A stretch of DNA of 64,000 nucleotides from contig NC_083348.1 of assembly GCF_019175385.1 (NCBI RefSeq), positions 46,150,950 through 46,214,949 of the forward strand. The letters are read 5' to 3'. Positions 44,557-58,043 of this stretch are shown here, piece by piece (within the stretch, counting starts at the first letter, position 1; every line of letters begins with the position of its first letter). Both the position numbers and the translations under genes were made by a program. A model generated the notes under the pieces. That model saw only the letters and a program-made list of their open reading frames with translations. It was not told where the DNA came from and did no database searches. Origin of the DNA: Lycium barbarum (lineage: Eukaryota; Streptophyta; Magnoliopsida; Solanales; Solanaceae).

Positions 44557-47538
44557 TGTCACGACCCAACTCCATAGGCCGTGACTAGCGCCTGAGCTGG
44601 ACACTCGTATACACACCTGTTAGCTATAATCAGTCCACAACTAGCTTGATAAGGAACTTATATGTAAAAAGACAAGACATCGTCTCAAAGCTATCGTATA
44701 TATATATATCAAGGCAACCTGTCTCCTGTGGAGTCACAACTATCACCAGATAATATCGTACGTGAGCCGGCAAGGCTATCACAACATATGGGAACGTCCC
44801 AACCATACACATACGCAAGCCGACAAGGCTGCCACTACATACAATATCCCAGAATATATATACGTACGCTAGCCGACAAGGCTGCCACAACGAATGGGAA
44901 CGTCCTAAAACATAAGTCATACTAACACAGCTGGACAACATATATATACATATATAACCCACACACATGTCTACAGACCTCTAAGAGTAACAACAGTAAC
45001 ACATGACGGGAAAGGGCCCCGCCGTACCCCTGGACAAAATACATATATACAACAAAAGGTTCTGTACCAAAATCAAGGCTCCGGGACAAGGAGCACTCCA
45101 AGATAGCTGAGTAGGAATCCAAAGCTAGCGGATCACCAAAGCGAGCGTCTGTACCTACGGGCATGAAACGCAGCCCCCCGAAGAAAGGGGGTCAGTACGA
45201 GAAATGTACTAAGTATATAAAACATGAAATACAGTAAGAAAGATCATAACTGAAGTAGAGATTCCAGGAGACAAGTATAATAGCCAAGAAGTCACTGTAC
45301 CTGTGCCTTATAATGAAATCATGCATATCATTATCATATACCGTACCCGGCCCATTATGGGACTCGGTGAATAAAGTCATATTATCATATCATCATATAC
45401 ATATACCCGGCCCATTATGGGACTCGGTTAATAAAGTCGTGTACACGTATACCATACCCGGCCCATCATGGGACTCGATGCCATAGTCATATCATCATAT
45501 CACCATATACCGTTCCCGGCCCCCTAGTGAGGGACTCGGTAGATAATGTAGTAAAATGTGCGTGATAACATACCCGGCCTGGGACTCGGTGAAAGATGTA
45601 ACAACAGTATGCACGAGCAGAGTAGTGAGTAACCATATGCAACTAAATCATCGTCTGAGACTCAATAGATAAGTGGACTACTAACACTCGAATATCAAAA
45701 CGATAGTCATGTTAAGTTCTCTCTAGATGTCATTATGGACTATATTAAGTAAAGTCTCAAGGATCAGAGACATGTGTCAAATTAATACAAGACAGCTTAT
45801 GAAAGTTAAAGACATTAGTCGTTATAGAGTCCTTTAAGAATAGGAACTTTTATGTATCATTTACTGTCCAATCATATAGGAAACTCGAGGGCAGTAGCTC
45901 GACTACTTTAAGAGTTCTAACATCAAGAAGTGAATAAGAATCATAAATCATGCTCGGAACTTGTGAATAGAATTACCCTAAGGCTCTTATCATACAGTAC
46001 TTAGATCTAGGACATGCCAAAAGAAAGAAAGGATAGCTTTACATACCTTTAGCGCTTATTCGCCACACAGCACGTATGCTGCCCAATAGTATCTCAACCT
46101 ATATTAAGACGTCAAGAACTACGGTTAAGCTACGGGGAGATTCAAAACGTATTCTAACGTTAGTAACTCCTTTCTAGATAATTAGACGACGTTCCTTACA
46201 CTCCAACCAATTACACAATAGTCAAGCCAATACCAATAACTATACGTTCAAGTATTATACCGAAACTATTAAAGGCAGATTCGAGAACACTCCGAACAGT
46301 CCGCACAACATTCCAAACAGCCCACATTCACAACATTCGATAACAATCCGCATACGACTACTACATTTTCAAGTTATCCCTAATAATCCGTAGTCTTAAC
46401 ATTTTCATCTAAACAACCCTATAACAGCCCAACCAACATACAACACAACACCTAATCTTAATTATCATTAATCTTCCAAGCTCAATAAGAATAACAAAAG
46501 CATATCAAGACAACCCCTAACTAACAACGTAAAGAGATGCTCGATAATCTCACGGGCACCTACGAACATGCCAAACAAACCATCCACTTTTATTATAATT
46601 ACTTAACACATTCTTTTCCTCCAAATTCATGAGTCCAGCAACTATACGGCAACACCATCATCTATTTAACGGTAAGAAAACTATATTAACATCACTATAA
46701 TCCTTACAACAGCCCACAAACAAATTGAACTTCAACTTTAACCATTAAATACCTTCATTCTCATCATAAAATCCATAACAACAACAATCAAAATATTAAG
46801 CAAAATCAGTTCACCATCTTCTACACCAAACAACCCCCTACGGCTTCAACCATGCTTCAACATCAACACACATAATTTCATGGATTCAATTTATATTTAC
46901 ACATTTACAACACGTCTAAATCCTTACTAAAACGTGTAAAAAGATGATCAACCCTTACCTTAACAATTTGACTCCTTAACTTGGCTGAAATTTGTGAATT
47001 GAAAGAATAAATATTTTTGGTTGCTCCAATGGCTACTCCACGTTACTATAGACCTTCCAATTGGTTGGAATACTTGAAGAAAACTAATTTTTGATCACCA
47101 AGTTTGGAGCTCTCCATGGTCAGCCATGGCCGGGAGCTCCTCTCTCTATCTCTATAAAAAAAAATTGGTTGAAGTATGATGAAATGGTTTCATTAGTCAT
47201 CAACTTAGCTTATGTATGTTGCCTACAAGCTGGACACGTGTCCCACTCATGGCTTAAGCCAATCAAATTTGGCCATGCCATTGGTGGGGTTCACACGGCC
47301 ACTAATGTATAATTAGTAAATAATTAATTCTTAATCCCCACTTAATAATCTAATCATGGTTAATTAATTCCTAATGTCCATTAATATTTCCATGCCAATT
47401 AAAATTTATAAGCAATTTGTGCATTAATAAAAATCAGAGATTAGAAGTCTCCACCTCGTATCCCAAAATAGTCTTGCCCTTAAACTTATCGCGATTAGCT
47501 TAAAAATATTCCAATGTACAAAACTACGGGATATAACA
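44557..47538 (-). mobile_element. 3' LTR of element 5 (2982 bp)
   Basis: On the minus strand it starts TGTTATATCCCG at 47538 and ends GGGTCGTGACA at 44557. It contains a donor-like AAGGTAAGG (46961-46954), GAGTCCC hairpin repeats (45340-45600), the twin-hairpin block (about 45218-45153) and tandem AGCCGGCAAGGCTGCC-type motifs near 44760-44890. It belongs with the solo LTRs at 17805 and 27999. Confidence 0.93.
45340..45600 (-). repeat. GAGTCCC hairpin repeats in element 5 3' LTR
   Basis: Five copies. Plus-strand reading CCCGGCCCATTATGGGACTCGG three times, then CCCCCTAGTGAGGGACTCGG and CCCGGCCTGGGACTCGG. Stem types CCCAT/ATGGG and CCCTC/GAGGG both occur. The same order is present in the 5' LTR at 53225-53490. 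Confidence 0.78.
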
Positions 47539-47574
47539 TCCTTCCCCCCTTTAGAACATTCGTCCTAGAATGTT
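47539..47574 (-). promoter_or_regulatory. PPT and pre-PPT hairpin of element 5
   Basis: Minus-strand reading: AACATTCT-AGGA-CGAATGTT (one closing pair lost), then CTAAAGGGGGGAAGGA before the LTR start at 47538. Confidence 0.82.
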
Positions 47575-47664
47575 ACACTAGTCTCATAAGGTCTTATAAA
47601 GAGTTTGGGGGAGTTTCTGTAATAGTTATCACATATAGTTCACTTAATAATCAATATAACCAAT

Positions 47665-50600
47665 TTAGGGGTTTAGATTACCTGTGGGTATAGGGAACAA
47701 GTAAGGATACTTATTCTTCATCTCCTCTTCGACTTCCCAAGTCATCTTCTCCCTGTTATTAATCCGCCACAATACTTTAACAGAAGTTATGTCTTTGGTA
47801 CGCAACTTTCTCACCTGGCGATCCAGTATAGCCATAGGGTTTTCCTCATATGATAGCTCCTCTGTTACCTGGACATCATCCACGGGAAATACCCTAGAAG
47901 GGTCACCAATACATTTGCGAAGCATAGACACATGAAACACTGGGTGTACTGCTTCCAATTCAGATGGTAGGTCTAGCTCATAGGCAACCTTGCCTACCTT
48001 ACGAACAATCCGATAAGGCCCAATATACCTCGGGCTAAGCTTCCCCCTCTTGCCGAATCTCATCACGCCATTCATGGGTGACACCTTCAAGAATACCCAA
48101 TCGCCAACCTGGAACTCAAAATGTCAACGTCGATTATCTGCATAAGACTTCTGCCGACTCTGAGCTGCTAATAACCTTTCCTGAATAAGCTTCACTTTAT
48201 CAATTGCTTGCTGAATCATATCTGGGCCAATTAACCTAGTCTCACCAACATCAAACCAGCCTATAGGTGACCTGCACTTCCTGCCATATAGAGCCTCATA
48301 CGGTGCCATCTGGATGCTAGAATGGTAGCTATTATTATAAGCAAACTCAATAAGTGGCAAATGATCGTCCCAGCTACCTCTGAAATAAATAATACAGGCC
48401 CGTAACATATCTTGTAGCGTCTGAATAGTACGCTCGGCCTGTCCGTCAGTCTGAGGGTGGAACGCTGTGCTAAGACTCACCTGTGTCCCTAATCCCTCCT
48501 GGAATGATCTCCAAAAATTAGCTGTAAACTGAGCTCCTCTGTCGGAGATGATTGCTATGCGAACCCCGTGAAGTCTCACTATCTCCTTAAGGTATAACCT
48601 CGTATAGTCCCCAGCTGAATAAGTAGTCCTGACTGGAAGAAAATAGGCTGATTTTATCAGCCTATCCACGATAACCCAAATAGAGTCATATCTTCGCGGA
48701 GTGCGAGGTAAACCTGTAACGAAGTCCATATTAATCACCTCCCATTTCCAAGTCGGAATCTCTATCTCCTGTAATAATCGACCGGGATTTTGATGCTCGA
48801 CCTTAACCTGTTGACAATTCGGGCACTGAGCGACAAATTCCACTATATCCTTTTTCATACCATCCCACCAATACAAACATCTGAGGTCATCATACATCTT
48901 CGTTGATCCTGGATGAACAGAATAACGGGCATAGTGTGCCTCTCCCATAACCTGTCGTCGTAACCCTGCAACCTCAAGTACACATAATCTGCATCTGTAG
49001 CGTAGTACTCCGTCAGGTGCAATCTCGAATGGGGTCTCCTCCTTTTGATGAGCTGCATCTCTATAATGTACAAGAACAGGGTCCTCGTACTGGTACCTCT
49101 TTACCTCTTCTATGATAGAGGATTCAGCGACTCCTCAAACAGAAACTCCACCATCATCAGGATCAGCCAAACGAACTCCAAGGTTAGCTAACTGTCAAAT
49201 CGCACGGACTATCTCCTTCCGTTCTGGTTGTACATCTTCCAAACTACCTATAGATTTACGGCTGAGTGCATCTGCTACAACATTTGCTTTCCCTGGATGG
49301 TATAGAATATCAACATCATAATCCTTTAGCAATTGTAGCCATCTTCTCTGTCGTAAATTCAGCTCCTTCTGCTTAAAGATATATTGGAGGCTTTTGTGAT
49401 CCGTATAAATATCAACATGCACGCCATATAGATAATGCCTCCATATCTTCAAAGCATGAATTACCGCTGCTAACTCCAAATCATGTGTAGGATTATTTCT
49501 TTCATGTGTTCCTGAGTTGCCGGGAGGCATAGGCTATAACTCTACCATGTTGAATCAATACACAACCTAGCCGAACACCGGAGGCATCACAATAAATGAC
49601 ATAGCCATCTGGTCCCTCAGGAACAGTTAGAACTAGGGCCGTAGTCAACTTATCTTTCAGTAACTGGAAGCTCCGCTCAGAAGCATCGGTCCACTGGAAC
49701 TTAGTTGCCTTCTGATTTAGCCTTGTTAAAGGAGCTGAAATCGAGGAAAACCTCTCTACGAACCTCCTGTAATACCCTGCTAGCCCCAGAAAACAACGTA
49801 CCTCCGTAGGTGTCGTAGGTCTAGGCCAAGTCTTGACAGCCTCAATCTTCTGTGAGTCTAACCGAATGCCATCAACTCCAATGATATGCCCCAAGAATGA
49901 TACTGAAGTCAACCAGAATTCACATTTAGAGAACTTAGTATACAACTTTTGGTGTTGGAGCACCCTAAGTATCATCCTCAAATAATCTGCATGCTCCTCT
50001 TCTGATCGTGAATAGACCAGAATATCATCAATAAATACAATCACGAACAGGTCTAAGAATGGCTTGAACACTTGGTTCATTAGGTCCATAAATACTGCTG
50101 GAGCATTGGTCAGCCCAAAAGACATCACCCTAAACTCATAATGCCCGTATCGGGTCCTGAACGCAGTCTTTGGAATATCTGCTTCCTTTACCCGCACCTG
50201 GTGATAGCCTGACCGCAAGTCTATCTTCGAGAAACACCTAGCACCCGGCAACTGGTCAAATAAATCATCAATCCTGGGGAGGGGATATCTATTCTTTATT
50301 GTCACCTTATTTAGCTGTCTATAATCAATACACATCCACAGCGACCAATCTTTCTTTCTCACAAACAGTACCGGTGCTCCCCAAGGTGATGTACTGGGTC
50401 TGATGAAGGCCTTCTCTAACAAGTCTCTCGGCTGCTCCTTTAATTCCTTCAGTTCTGCAGGTGCCATTCTGTAAGGAGGAATAGATATGGGCTGAGTATC
50501 TGGTAATAAATCTATAGTGAACTCTATCTCCCGCTCAGGAGGAAGACCTGGAAGTTCATCTGGGAATACATATGGGAATTCGTTAACCACCGGAACTGAC

Positions 50601-52241
50601 TGAAGAGTCGGTACTTCTGTTGTCAAGTCATGCACACGGACTAGATAATAAATATAACCCTTTCTAACCATCTTCCTTGCCTTGAGGTATGAAATAAACT
50701 TACCCCTCGGCGATGCCGTATTCCCTAACCATTCTATAGCTGGCTCTCTTGGGAACTGAAACCGAACTATCTTTTCTCTACAATCAACGTTAGCATAACA
50801 AGAAGCTAACCAGTCCATGCCCATAATAACATCAAACTCATTCATATCTAACTCTATATGGTTTGCCTTGGTGCAACGACTATATATAACCACCGAACAA
50901 TCTCTATATACTTGCCTTGCTATAACAGAATCTCCTACCGGTGTATCCACCTCAAATGGTTCTATCACTTCGAGTTTTATCCCGATTTTACTAGAAACAA
51001 AGGGGGAAATATACGATAAGGTGGAACCTGGATCTATCAATGCATATACGTCCCGAGAGAAAATCGATAGTATACCTGTAACCATATTTGGTGACGCCTC
51101 CTGGTCCTGTCTACTAGCCAAAGCATATATGCGGTTAGAAGGACCGCTGGAACTGGAAGCTCCACCACGACCCCTACTATGGCCTACCGACGTCTGAATA
51201 CCCTGCCCCATAGGGCGCATAGCCACAGAAGAAGATGAACCAGCAACTGACCCAGTAGGCTGAGCTGCACCACCTGGACTACCCCCGAATGGACACTCCC
51301 TCATAATATGGCCTTGACGGCCGCAAGTAAAGCAAACACCTGTAGCAAAATGACATTCCCCAAAATGGGGCCTACCACAACGAGAACACCGAGGCAAAGG
51401 TGGCCTCGACTGGCGCGAACCCCGGTTCATGTGTGAACCTGAAACCCTGGAGCACTGACCGGCTTCTGAATACCCTGTGCTATCGAATCCCCTACCTGTG
51501 AACTGTGGGGGTGCACTCCAGGCTGGTTGAGAAGGATATCTACTATACTCTTGAGGCTGCCCGCCACGAAACTCACCGGAATAACCAGCCGATCTAACTC
51601 TCTTATGCTGGCCTCTGTCATGATCTCTATCGGGCTGACGCCCTTTGTGTCGATCCACTACCCCCTGTGCATATGCCTGTACCCGAGCAATATCCATACC
51701 TAGCTGAGAAGCCATTGCCATACAACTATCAATCAAATAACGATCCAGCCCCATCATATAATGATGTACCCTATCAGCCATAACAGCTACAATAGTAGGC
51801 GCATATTTGGCCAACGAACTCCTGTAGATCCTCCGCGGGCTTTGACCTGTAGAACTCTGGGGGATTACAAGTCAAGAAATCACGAGCCCTCAAACTATCA
51901 TGTCTATCCGCATAGTCAACCCCAAATCCATGCCTGCGAGCCTGCCCTGCCGCTAATCTGGTCAGTAACTGAACTGCATCTCTCATGGCCCTATCCTCCG
52001 CCCCTAGCTGAGGAGCAGGAAGCTCGGGTACTGGAGCCTCGGGAGCTGGTGGTGGAGCCGCCCCCTGATCTGCAGCTGCTGCTCTAAGCTCCTCTGGTGG
52101 TGGCGGTGTAGCAGAGCTTGCTGACTGAAGCACAACCTTGGGCATAGACTGGGTACGGGCCCTAGTAACTCTCCGGGTCTGGCTAGCCTCTCCCGCTACC
52201 GATTTGCCCTTCTGGGCAGCTGTCGCTTTCTTTGGAGGCAT
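47665..52241 (-). pseudogene. gag-pol: Element 5 gag-pol, nearly complete but broken
   Basis: ATG at 52241 ([13 protein letters not shown]). The gag N-terminus runs to about 51815, where about 300 bp of the gag core are deleted at a GAGTTCG match, changing frame. From 51814 a long frame (to 49502) has the CCHC knuckle [14 protein letters not shown], protease [10 protein letters not shown], reverse transcriptase with VFIDDIL and the start of RNase H. A frame change at about 49515 follows RQLR; RNase H continues in 49530-49195. TGA codons break the linker near 49190 and 49135. Integrase (48948-48124) has H..H..CPNC, MDFVTGLP, SDRGAQF and [20 protein letters not shown] (CGA to TGA) at about 48121 precedes the GPY/F and chromodomain part (48090-47665). 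Most stops look like C-to-T changes at CpG. Confidence 0.93.
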
Positions 52242-52429
52242 CGCTGTAAACATAATAATCCGTTAGGGAGGAATTATCCTGATAATACAACTCTATCGCA
52301 CGATCTAGAGTAAGAAGGAAAGATAACATCCTAAAAGTCCTGTAGCCTCCTGTTTGTAGATGTTGTGCACAACACACCGATAAACAAGACTCTACTAGAC
52401 ACGGTCTGTAGACACTCCGAGGATGAACT

Positions 52430-52441
52430 GCTCTGATACCA
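52430..52441 (-). other. Primer-binding site of element 5
   Basis: Minus-strand TGGTATCAGAGC, four bases after the 5' LTR end at 52446. The leader (52429-52242) ends TTTACAG two bases before the gag ATG. Confidence 0.93.
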
Positions 52442-52445
52442 CTTT

Positions 52446-54307
52446 TGTCACGACCCAACCCCGTAGGCCATGACTAGTGCCCGAGCTGGACACTCGTATA
52501 CACACCTGTTAGCTATAATCAGTCCACAACTAGCTTGATAAGGAACTTATATATAAAAAGACAAGACATCGTCTCAAAGTTGTCGCATATATATATATAT
52601 CAAGGTAACCTGTCTCCTGTGGAGTCACAACTACCAACAGATAACATCGTACGTGAGCCGGCAAGGCTATCACAACATATGGGAATGTCCCAACCATACA
52701 CATACGCAAGCCGACAAGGCTGCCACTACATACAACATCCCAGAATATATATACATACGCAAGCCGACAAGGCTGCCACTACGAATGGGAACGACCCAAA
52801 ACATAAGTCATACTAACACAGCTAGACAACATATATATATAACCCACACACATGTCTACAAACCTCTAAGAGTAACAACAGTAACACATGACGGGACAGG
52901 GCCCCGCCGTATCCCTGGACAAAACACATATATACAACAAAAGGTTCTGTACCAAAATCTAGGCTCCGGGAGAAGGGAACACTCCAAGATAGCTGAATAG
53001 GAATCCTAAGCTGGCGGATCACCAAAGCGAGCGTCTGTACCTGCGGGTATGAAACGCAGCCCCCCGAAGAAAGGGGATCAGTACGAGAAATGTACTAAGT
53101 ATATAAAACATGAAATACAGTAAGAAAGATCATAACTGAAGTAGAGATTCCAGGAGACAAGTTTAATAGCAAAGAAGTCACTGTACCTGTGCCTTACAAT
53201 GAAATCATGCATATCATTATCATATACCGTACCCGGCCCATTATGGGACTCGGTGAATAAAGTCATATTATCATATCATCATATACATATACCGTACCCG
53301 GTCCATTATGGGACTCGGTGAATAAAGTCGTGTACACGTATACCATACCCGGCCCATCATGGGACTCGGTGCCATAGTCATATCATCATATCATCATATA
53401 CCGTACCCGACCCCCTAGTGAGGGACTTAGTGGATAATGTGTTAAAATGTGCGTGATAACATACCCGGCCCGGGACTCGGTGAAAGATGTAACAACAGTA
53501 TGCACGAGCAGAGTAGTGAGTAACCGTATGCAACTAAATCATCATCTGAGACTCAATAGATAAGTGGACTAACTAACACTCGAATATCAACACGATAGTC
53601 ATGTTAAGTTCTCTCTAAATGTCATTATGGACTATATTAAGTAAAGTCTCAAGGATCACAGACATGTGTCAAATTAATACAAGACAACTTATGAAAGTTA
53701 AAGACATTAGTCGTTATAGAGTCCTTTAAGAATAGGAACTTTTATGTATCATTTGCTATCCAATCATATAGGAAACTCGAGGGCAGTAGCTCGACTACTT
53801 TAAGATTTCTAACATCAAGAAGTGAATAAGAATCATAAATCATGCTCGGAACATGTGAATAGTATTACCCTAAGGCTCTTATCATACAGTACTTACATCT
53901 ACGACATGCCAAAAGAAAGAACGGATAGCTTTAGATACCTTTAGCTCTTATTCGCCACACAACACGTATGCTGCCCAATAGTATCTCAACCTATATTAAG
54001 ACGTCAAGAACTACTGTTAAGCTACGGGGAGATTCAAAACGTATTCTAACGTTAGTAACTCCTTTCTAGATAATTAGACGACGTTCCTTACACTCAAACC
54101 AATTACACAATAGTCAAGCCAATACCAATAACTATACGTTCAATTATTATACCGAAGCTATTCAAGGCAGATTCGAGAACACTCCGAACAATCCACACAA
54201 CATTCCAAACAGCCCACATTCACAACATTCGATAATAATCCGCATACGACTACTACATTTTCAAGTTATCCCTAATAATTCGTAGTCTTAAGGTTTTCAT
54301 CTAAACA
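52446..54307 (-). mobile_element. 5' LTR of element 5, interrupted
   Basis: Minus-strand end GGGTCGTGACA at 52446. It matches 44557-46413 closely, including hairpin repeats (53225-53490) and the twin-hairpin block (53100-53037). At 54307 (CTAAACA, as at 46413) a plus-strand LTR begins, so the rest of this LTR must lie right of the window. Confidence 0.92.
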
Positions 54308-55107
54308 TGTTATATCCCGTATTTTTGAACGTCGGATTATTTGTAAGATGAGGTGGGGCCCACACATCAAGATTTTTTTTTTGGAACATGTGACAAGCTA
54401 TATGAATCATATATGTAAAGTTAAACACAACTCATGAAGGACCCTTGGGCCAAATCAAAGTGGAAGCCCTCGAAACGAATAGTTTTAAGAAAACGTTTCC
54501 GGGTGACCTGACTTGGAGGGGCAAAAGCGGTATTATAAGTTTGGAATTTGGAAAGATACCAAGAGATAGAAGTTATAGATAATTGAATTAGCTTTCCAAC
54601 CATAGGTCGTGGGTTCCTAGGTGACGTTGGTACAAGGAGATATGGACGTTCTAAGGTCGAAAGGTCAGTGGGCTAGGCCCAACTCGGGTCCAACCGAATT
54701 GGCCCAAAAAAATGAAAAGAAAAAAAATTTAGGCCCAAGTTTGAAGGGAGGCCGGCCAAGCCTTGGCCCAAACCCACAATATGAAATTGTCATGTGATTA
54801 GTCATGTGACAATTATATTAAAAAGGGGTCTTTATCCTTTTGAAGCTTCAAGAAAAATTAGATAAGGAGAAGACAAAAGATGAAGAGCAAGAGAAAGGGG
54901 CCATTTCGGCCAAGAGCATGGAAATTAGGTGCTTTAAATTTTGTTCCAAAAATTATTTTCTTGTAGTATTTCCACTAATTCAAGGGTCCTCTACAACATA
55001 GTATAATTGTTTTGGAAGATAATTCATCCGTTTCATTGTTTCCGTACTTTGGCCAAGTGAGGAAGTTGAAGAGAAAGGGTAAGATTTAATTCCTTTTTAT
55101 GTGTTAT
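54308..55107 (+). mobile_element. Element 6: LTR start, interrupted
   Basis: Starts TGTTATATCCCGTATTTTTG, closely like the solo LTR at 208, and continues 800 bp to a donor-like AAAGGGTAAGA at about 55076, where element 7 interrupts it. The left target copy would be AAACA (54303-54307). Whether it is a solo LTR or a full element cannot be told from this window. Confidence 0.88.
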
Positions 55108-58043
55108 TGTTATGTCCCGTGTTTTCGTATAATTGGAAATCGTGAAATAATTACGACTTGTGGATTATAAGGACATATTTTGATTTTAGTGAATATGACT
55201 ATGTTGGTTATGGAATTATTAATGTTAAGACCTCGGGGTAGGCCGAGAATAAATTTGGAATTTCGGAAATTAGTTTCGGGAATTACAAAACGGGACTTTT
55301 GTGAATTGGGCCAAGAATTAGAGTACAACAAAATTGAGGCCCAAATGTTTAGGGTGGCCGGCCAAGGCCAAGCCCAAGCTTCATTTTAAGTGGTCATGTG
55401 TTTATCACATGACCCTTAATCAATATATATCCTTATGTTCCCTTTGAACTTTCAAGAAAAACCAAGATAAACACAAAAGAAATTGAAGAATGCCCTCTTG
55501 AGGCTCTCGGCCGAACCACATATTCCTCAACAAAATATTTTTCTAGCCTTTTGTTTTGATCACAAAATCGTGTCCCTTTGGTAAGTATAGTAAGCACAAG
55601 ACGCTCTCCGACGTGATACAATTTTTTTGGCACAAGAACTACGTTTGTGACAAGTCGGAAAATCAAGAAAAGGTAAGAATTTTGCCCCTCTAATGTTATA
55701 GAATTGATATGAATGTGTTAAGGATTGGAAATAGACGAGAATCCCGTAATTTTGATATAAATAGAAAGCCGTGGGTGTGTGTGGATAGTGTGTGTTGGCC
55801 GTGAGCCATAGAGAGGAAAATTGATGTGAATTGATCTTGGTTAAGTTGGTATAATGTGTTGTTGTGACCCTTATGTCGTAAATGATTAATTGGTGAATGA
55901 AATTGGCGTTGAAAAATGATTTTGGATATTATCGGAAAGCGTATACCCTTGGTATCATTATGTATATCATTGTATATTTAGGGTGCTAGAGACTTTAGAT
56001 ATGAACTTATAATGATGTTAATGAATTCGGAATGAAACGACGTGAGTTAGAATGTTCGTCGTGAACTTTTGATTGTTTTGAAGAATTATGGAACATAATG
56101 GATTTTGGTGTAATTTCGTGTATGGCTTGGATTGTAGTTAGGATGTGATTGTATAAGTTTGAATGTAGAAATGAATACAATTATGTAGATTTAGAATTGG
56201 AGTTTTGAAAGTTGGGATGAAAGTTGCCAACTTAGATAGCAAAGTAGAACTTTGAAGCTAGAATGGTTTGATTGTTGTTTGTGTTGTTTGTTGTCGTGTG
56301 GGCTGTTGTGGTTGATGTATTTTGAGCCGAGCTAAGCCTCGGGGATGTTAGATTTATAGGGGAAATGCTGCCGAAATTTCGGTAGGCAAAATTGGAGTTA
56401 GAGGCATTTTTAAGCCTAAGAATCTCAATTGGTAACTTTGACCATTTGCAGATTTTTGACGAAACGGGACTGGACTTTTGGAAGAGCATACGACGTCTGT
56501 GAGGTATGTAAAGCTTCCCACTCCTTTATTTGGCATATCTTAGTATGTTAGGTGAATATGAGAACTTCCGGAGCGTTTCTGCTCCTCGAAACCCGATCCA
56601 CAGAAAAGTTACTATTCATTCAATCCGATTGAAGCCTAAGGGCTCTATTTTGGCTAGAATGCCACCAATCGTCCGAAACCTATCGAAATGTGATCGGGTC
56701 ACCTGGTAATGATTATGTATGACCCTTTTGGCCTGTTAATGTTCGTGAATTATGTTGCCACCTCAATTTGACTCGAGGTGGGCCCGCTAACCCTGAGACG
56801 CCCCATTTGTCCTATCGGGCTCTCCTTTGGAATAAGATTTGATATGAATCCTTTGATTTCGAAACGTTCTGCTATGGGCTATGTTTTGAATATTATGATA
56901 TGCTAAGTTACGTTTTGAGCCATACCTAATATTTTGGAAACGTTTGGTGAAATGAAACTTTGTATCGACTAAGTATTCGATTATTTTGTACTATGAAATG
57001 ACTTATGAGACTACTAAGTTTTGAAAAGCTATTTTGAAATATGGATTGCATTTGTTTGCTCACGACTCCGCTCGTGCCTTATGATGACTTCGTTCACCGG
57101 TTCCCGGGCCGGTTATGATTCGTGCGCCTTATGACAATTCGGCCGTATGCTGTGTTACGGTTCCCGAGGCTTCGCCATAGGGTCGGGTTCCGTTTGGACT
57201 TATGCTGTGATATGGCTCGTGATGCGATACGCTCACCTATGATTATGCTTGTGTTCGGGGATGTACGGAGATTTGAAACCCTCTGGTATTATGCTGTGTG
57301 TGGCGCCAGCGTCGGAGTGGCGACCACGTTCCTAAGCGTTTGCATGATTTCATTTGCATTATGTATACGTATATGATTTCGATATAGATTTTGATCTACC
57401 CAATTGTACTCCACTCTGACATTTGATTTGCTTTCGGTTTTGATCCATATTTCTGTACTCCGTGCTTTACATACTCAGTACATATTTCGTACTGACCCCC
57501 TTTCTTCGGGGGTTGCGTTTTATGCCCGCAGGTGCAGATATCGGTGATCCTCCGCAGTAGGCTTCACTTCTTTCTATTCCGGAGTTCTCCTATTTGATCC
57601 GGAGTCCACTTTTGGTACAGACTCTTTTGCTTTGTATATATTTGGTATATTTGACTATTTGGGTACGGCGGGGCCCTGTCTCGCCATATGTCTTTGTTTT
57701 GAGTTCGTAGAGGCCTGTAGTCATATATGTGGGGCGAAGGTCCTATGTATGTTTGTCTGATTCCGTTTTCTGGTCTTAAGGCGGTCTGTTTGTTATGCCG
57801 GCCCCAAATGGCCCTTATGCTTATATTTGCACTTTTGACCGGCGATGTCCATTCCGCCGCTCAGTTTGTATTTAATATGACATTTTGATTTGGCACGACC
57901 GCTTAAGACATACTTGATATAAATTATGTTCGATATGATTTCGAAAAATTATGAAATAAGTTTGGATTTGAAAATGAACGTGCGATTCGGTTTGGGTACC
58001 CAGGTAGGGTGCCAGTCGCGGCCCACGGGGCTGGGTCGTGACA
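55108..58043 (+). mobile_element. 5' LTR of element 7 (2936 bp)
   Basis: Starts TGTTATGTCCCG and ends GGGTCGTGACA. It carries an inverted repeat and TATA-like box (55392-55430), a donor-like AAAAGGTAAGAA (GT at 55673), short GGTTCCCGGGCCGG repeats (57094-57190), the twin-hairpin block (57473-57533) and GGGGCCCTGTCTCG near 57670. Small open frames in it are without coding support. Confidence 0.94.
55392..55430 (+). promoter_or_regulatory. Probable promoter of element 7: inverted repeat and TATA-like box
   Basis: A perfect 9-bp inverted repeat (GGTCATGTG, loop TTTAT, CACATGACC; 55392-55414) lies 8-10 bp before ATATATAT (about 55423-55430). Each arm holds CATGTG/CACATG, the E-box form bound by plant MYC2-type bHLH factors. 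Transcription would start about 30 bp downstream, near 55455, in the LTR. The start site is inferred only from the TATA-like box. The same block is present in the 3' LTR at 63504-63542. Confidence 0.5.

Larger units (their letters stand above)
44557..54307 (-). mobile_element. Element 5: full-length minus-strand Gypsy element, decayed
   Basis: Left 3' LTR 44557-47538, internal region 47539-52445, right 5' LTR from 52446, itself split at 54307. It sits in gag of element 4, with AGGAA (44552-44556) as the left target copy. The right copy is beyond the window. The two LTRs are closely similar over the 1.86 kb that can be compared. Confidence 0.93.

Noticed and set aside
44557..44575. Start of the minus-strand gag-like frame (MELGRD...)
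   Set aside because: The first codons come from the LTR end of element 5 fused by insertion to element 4 gag; it is not a natural start.
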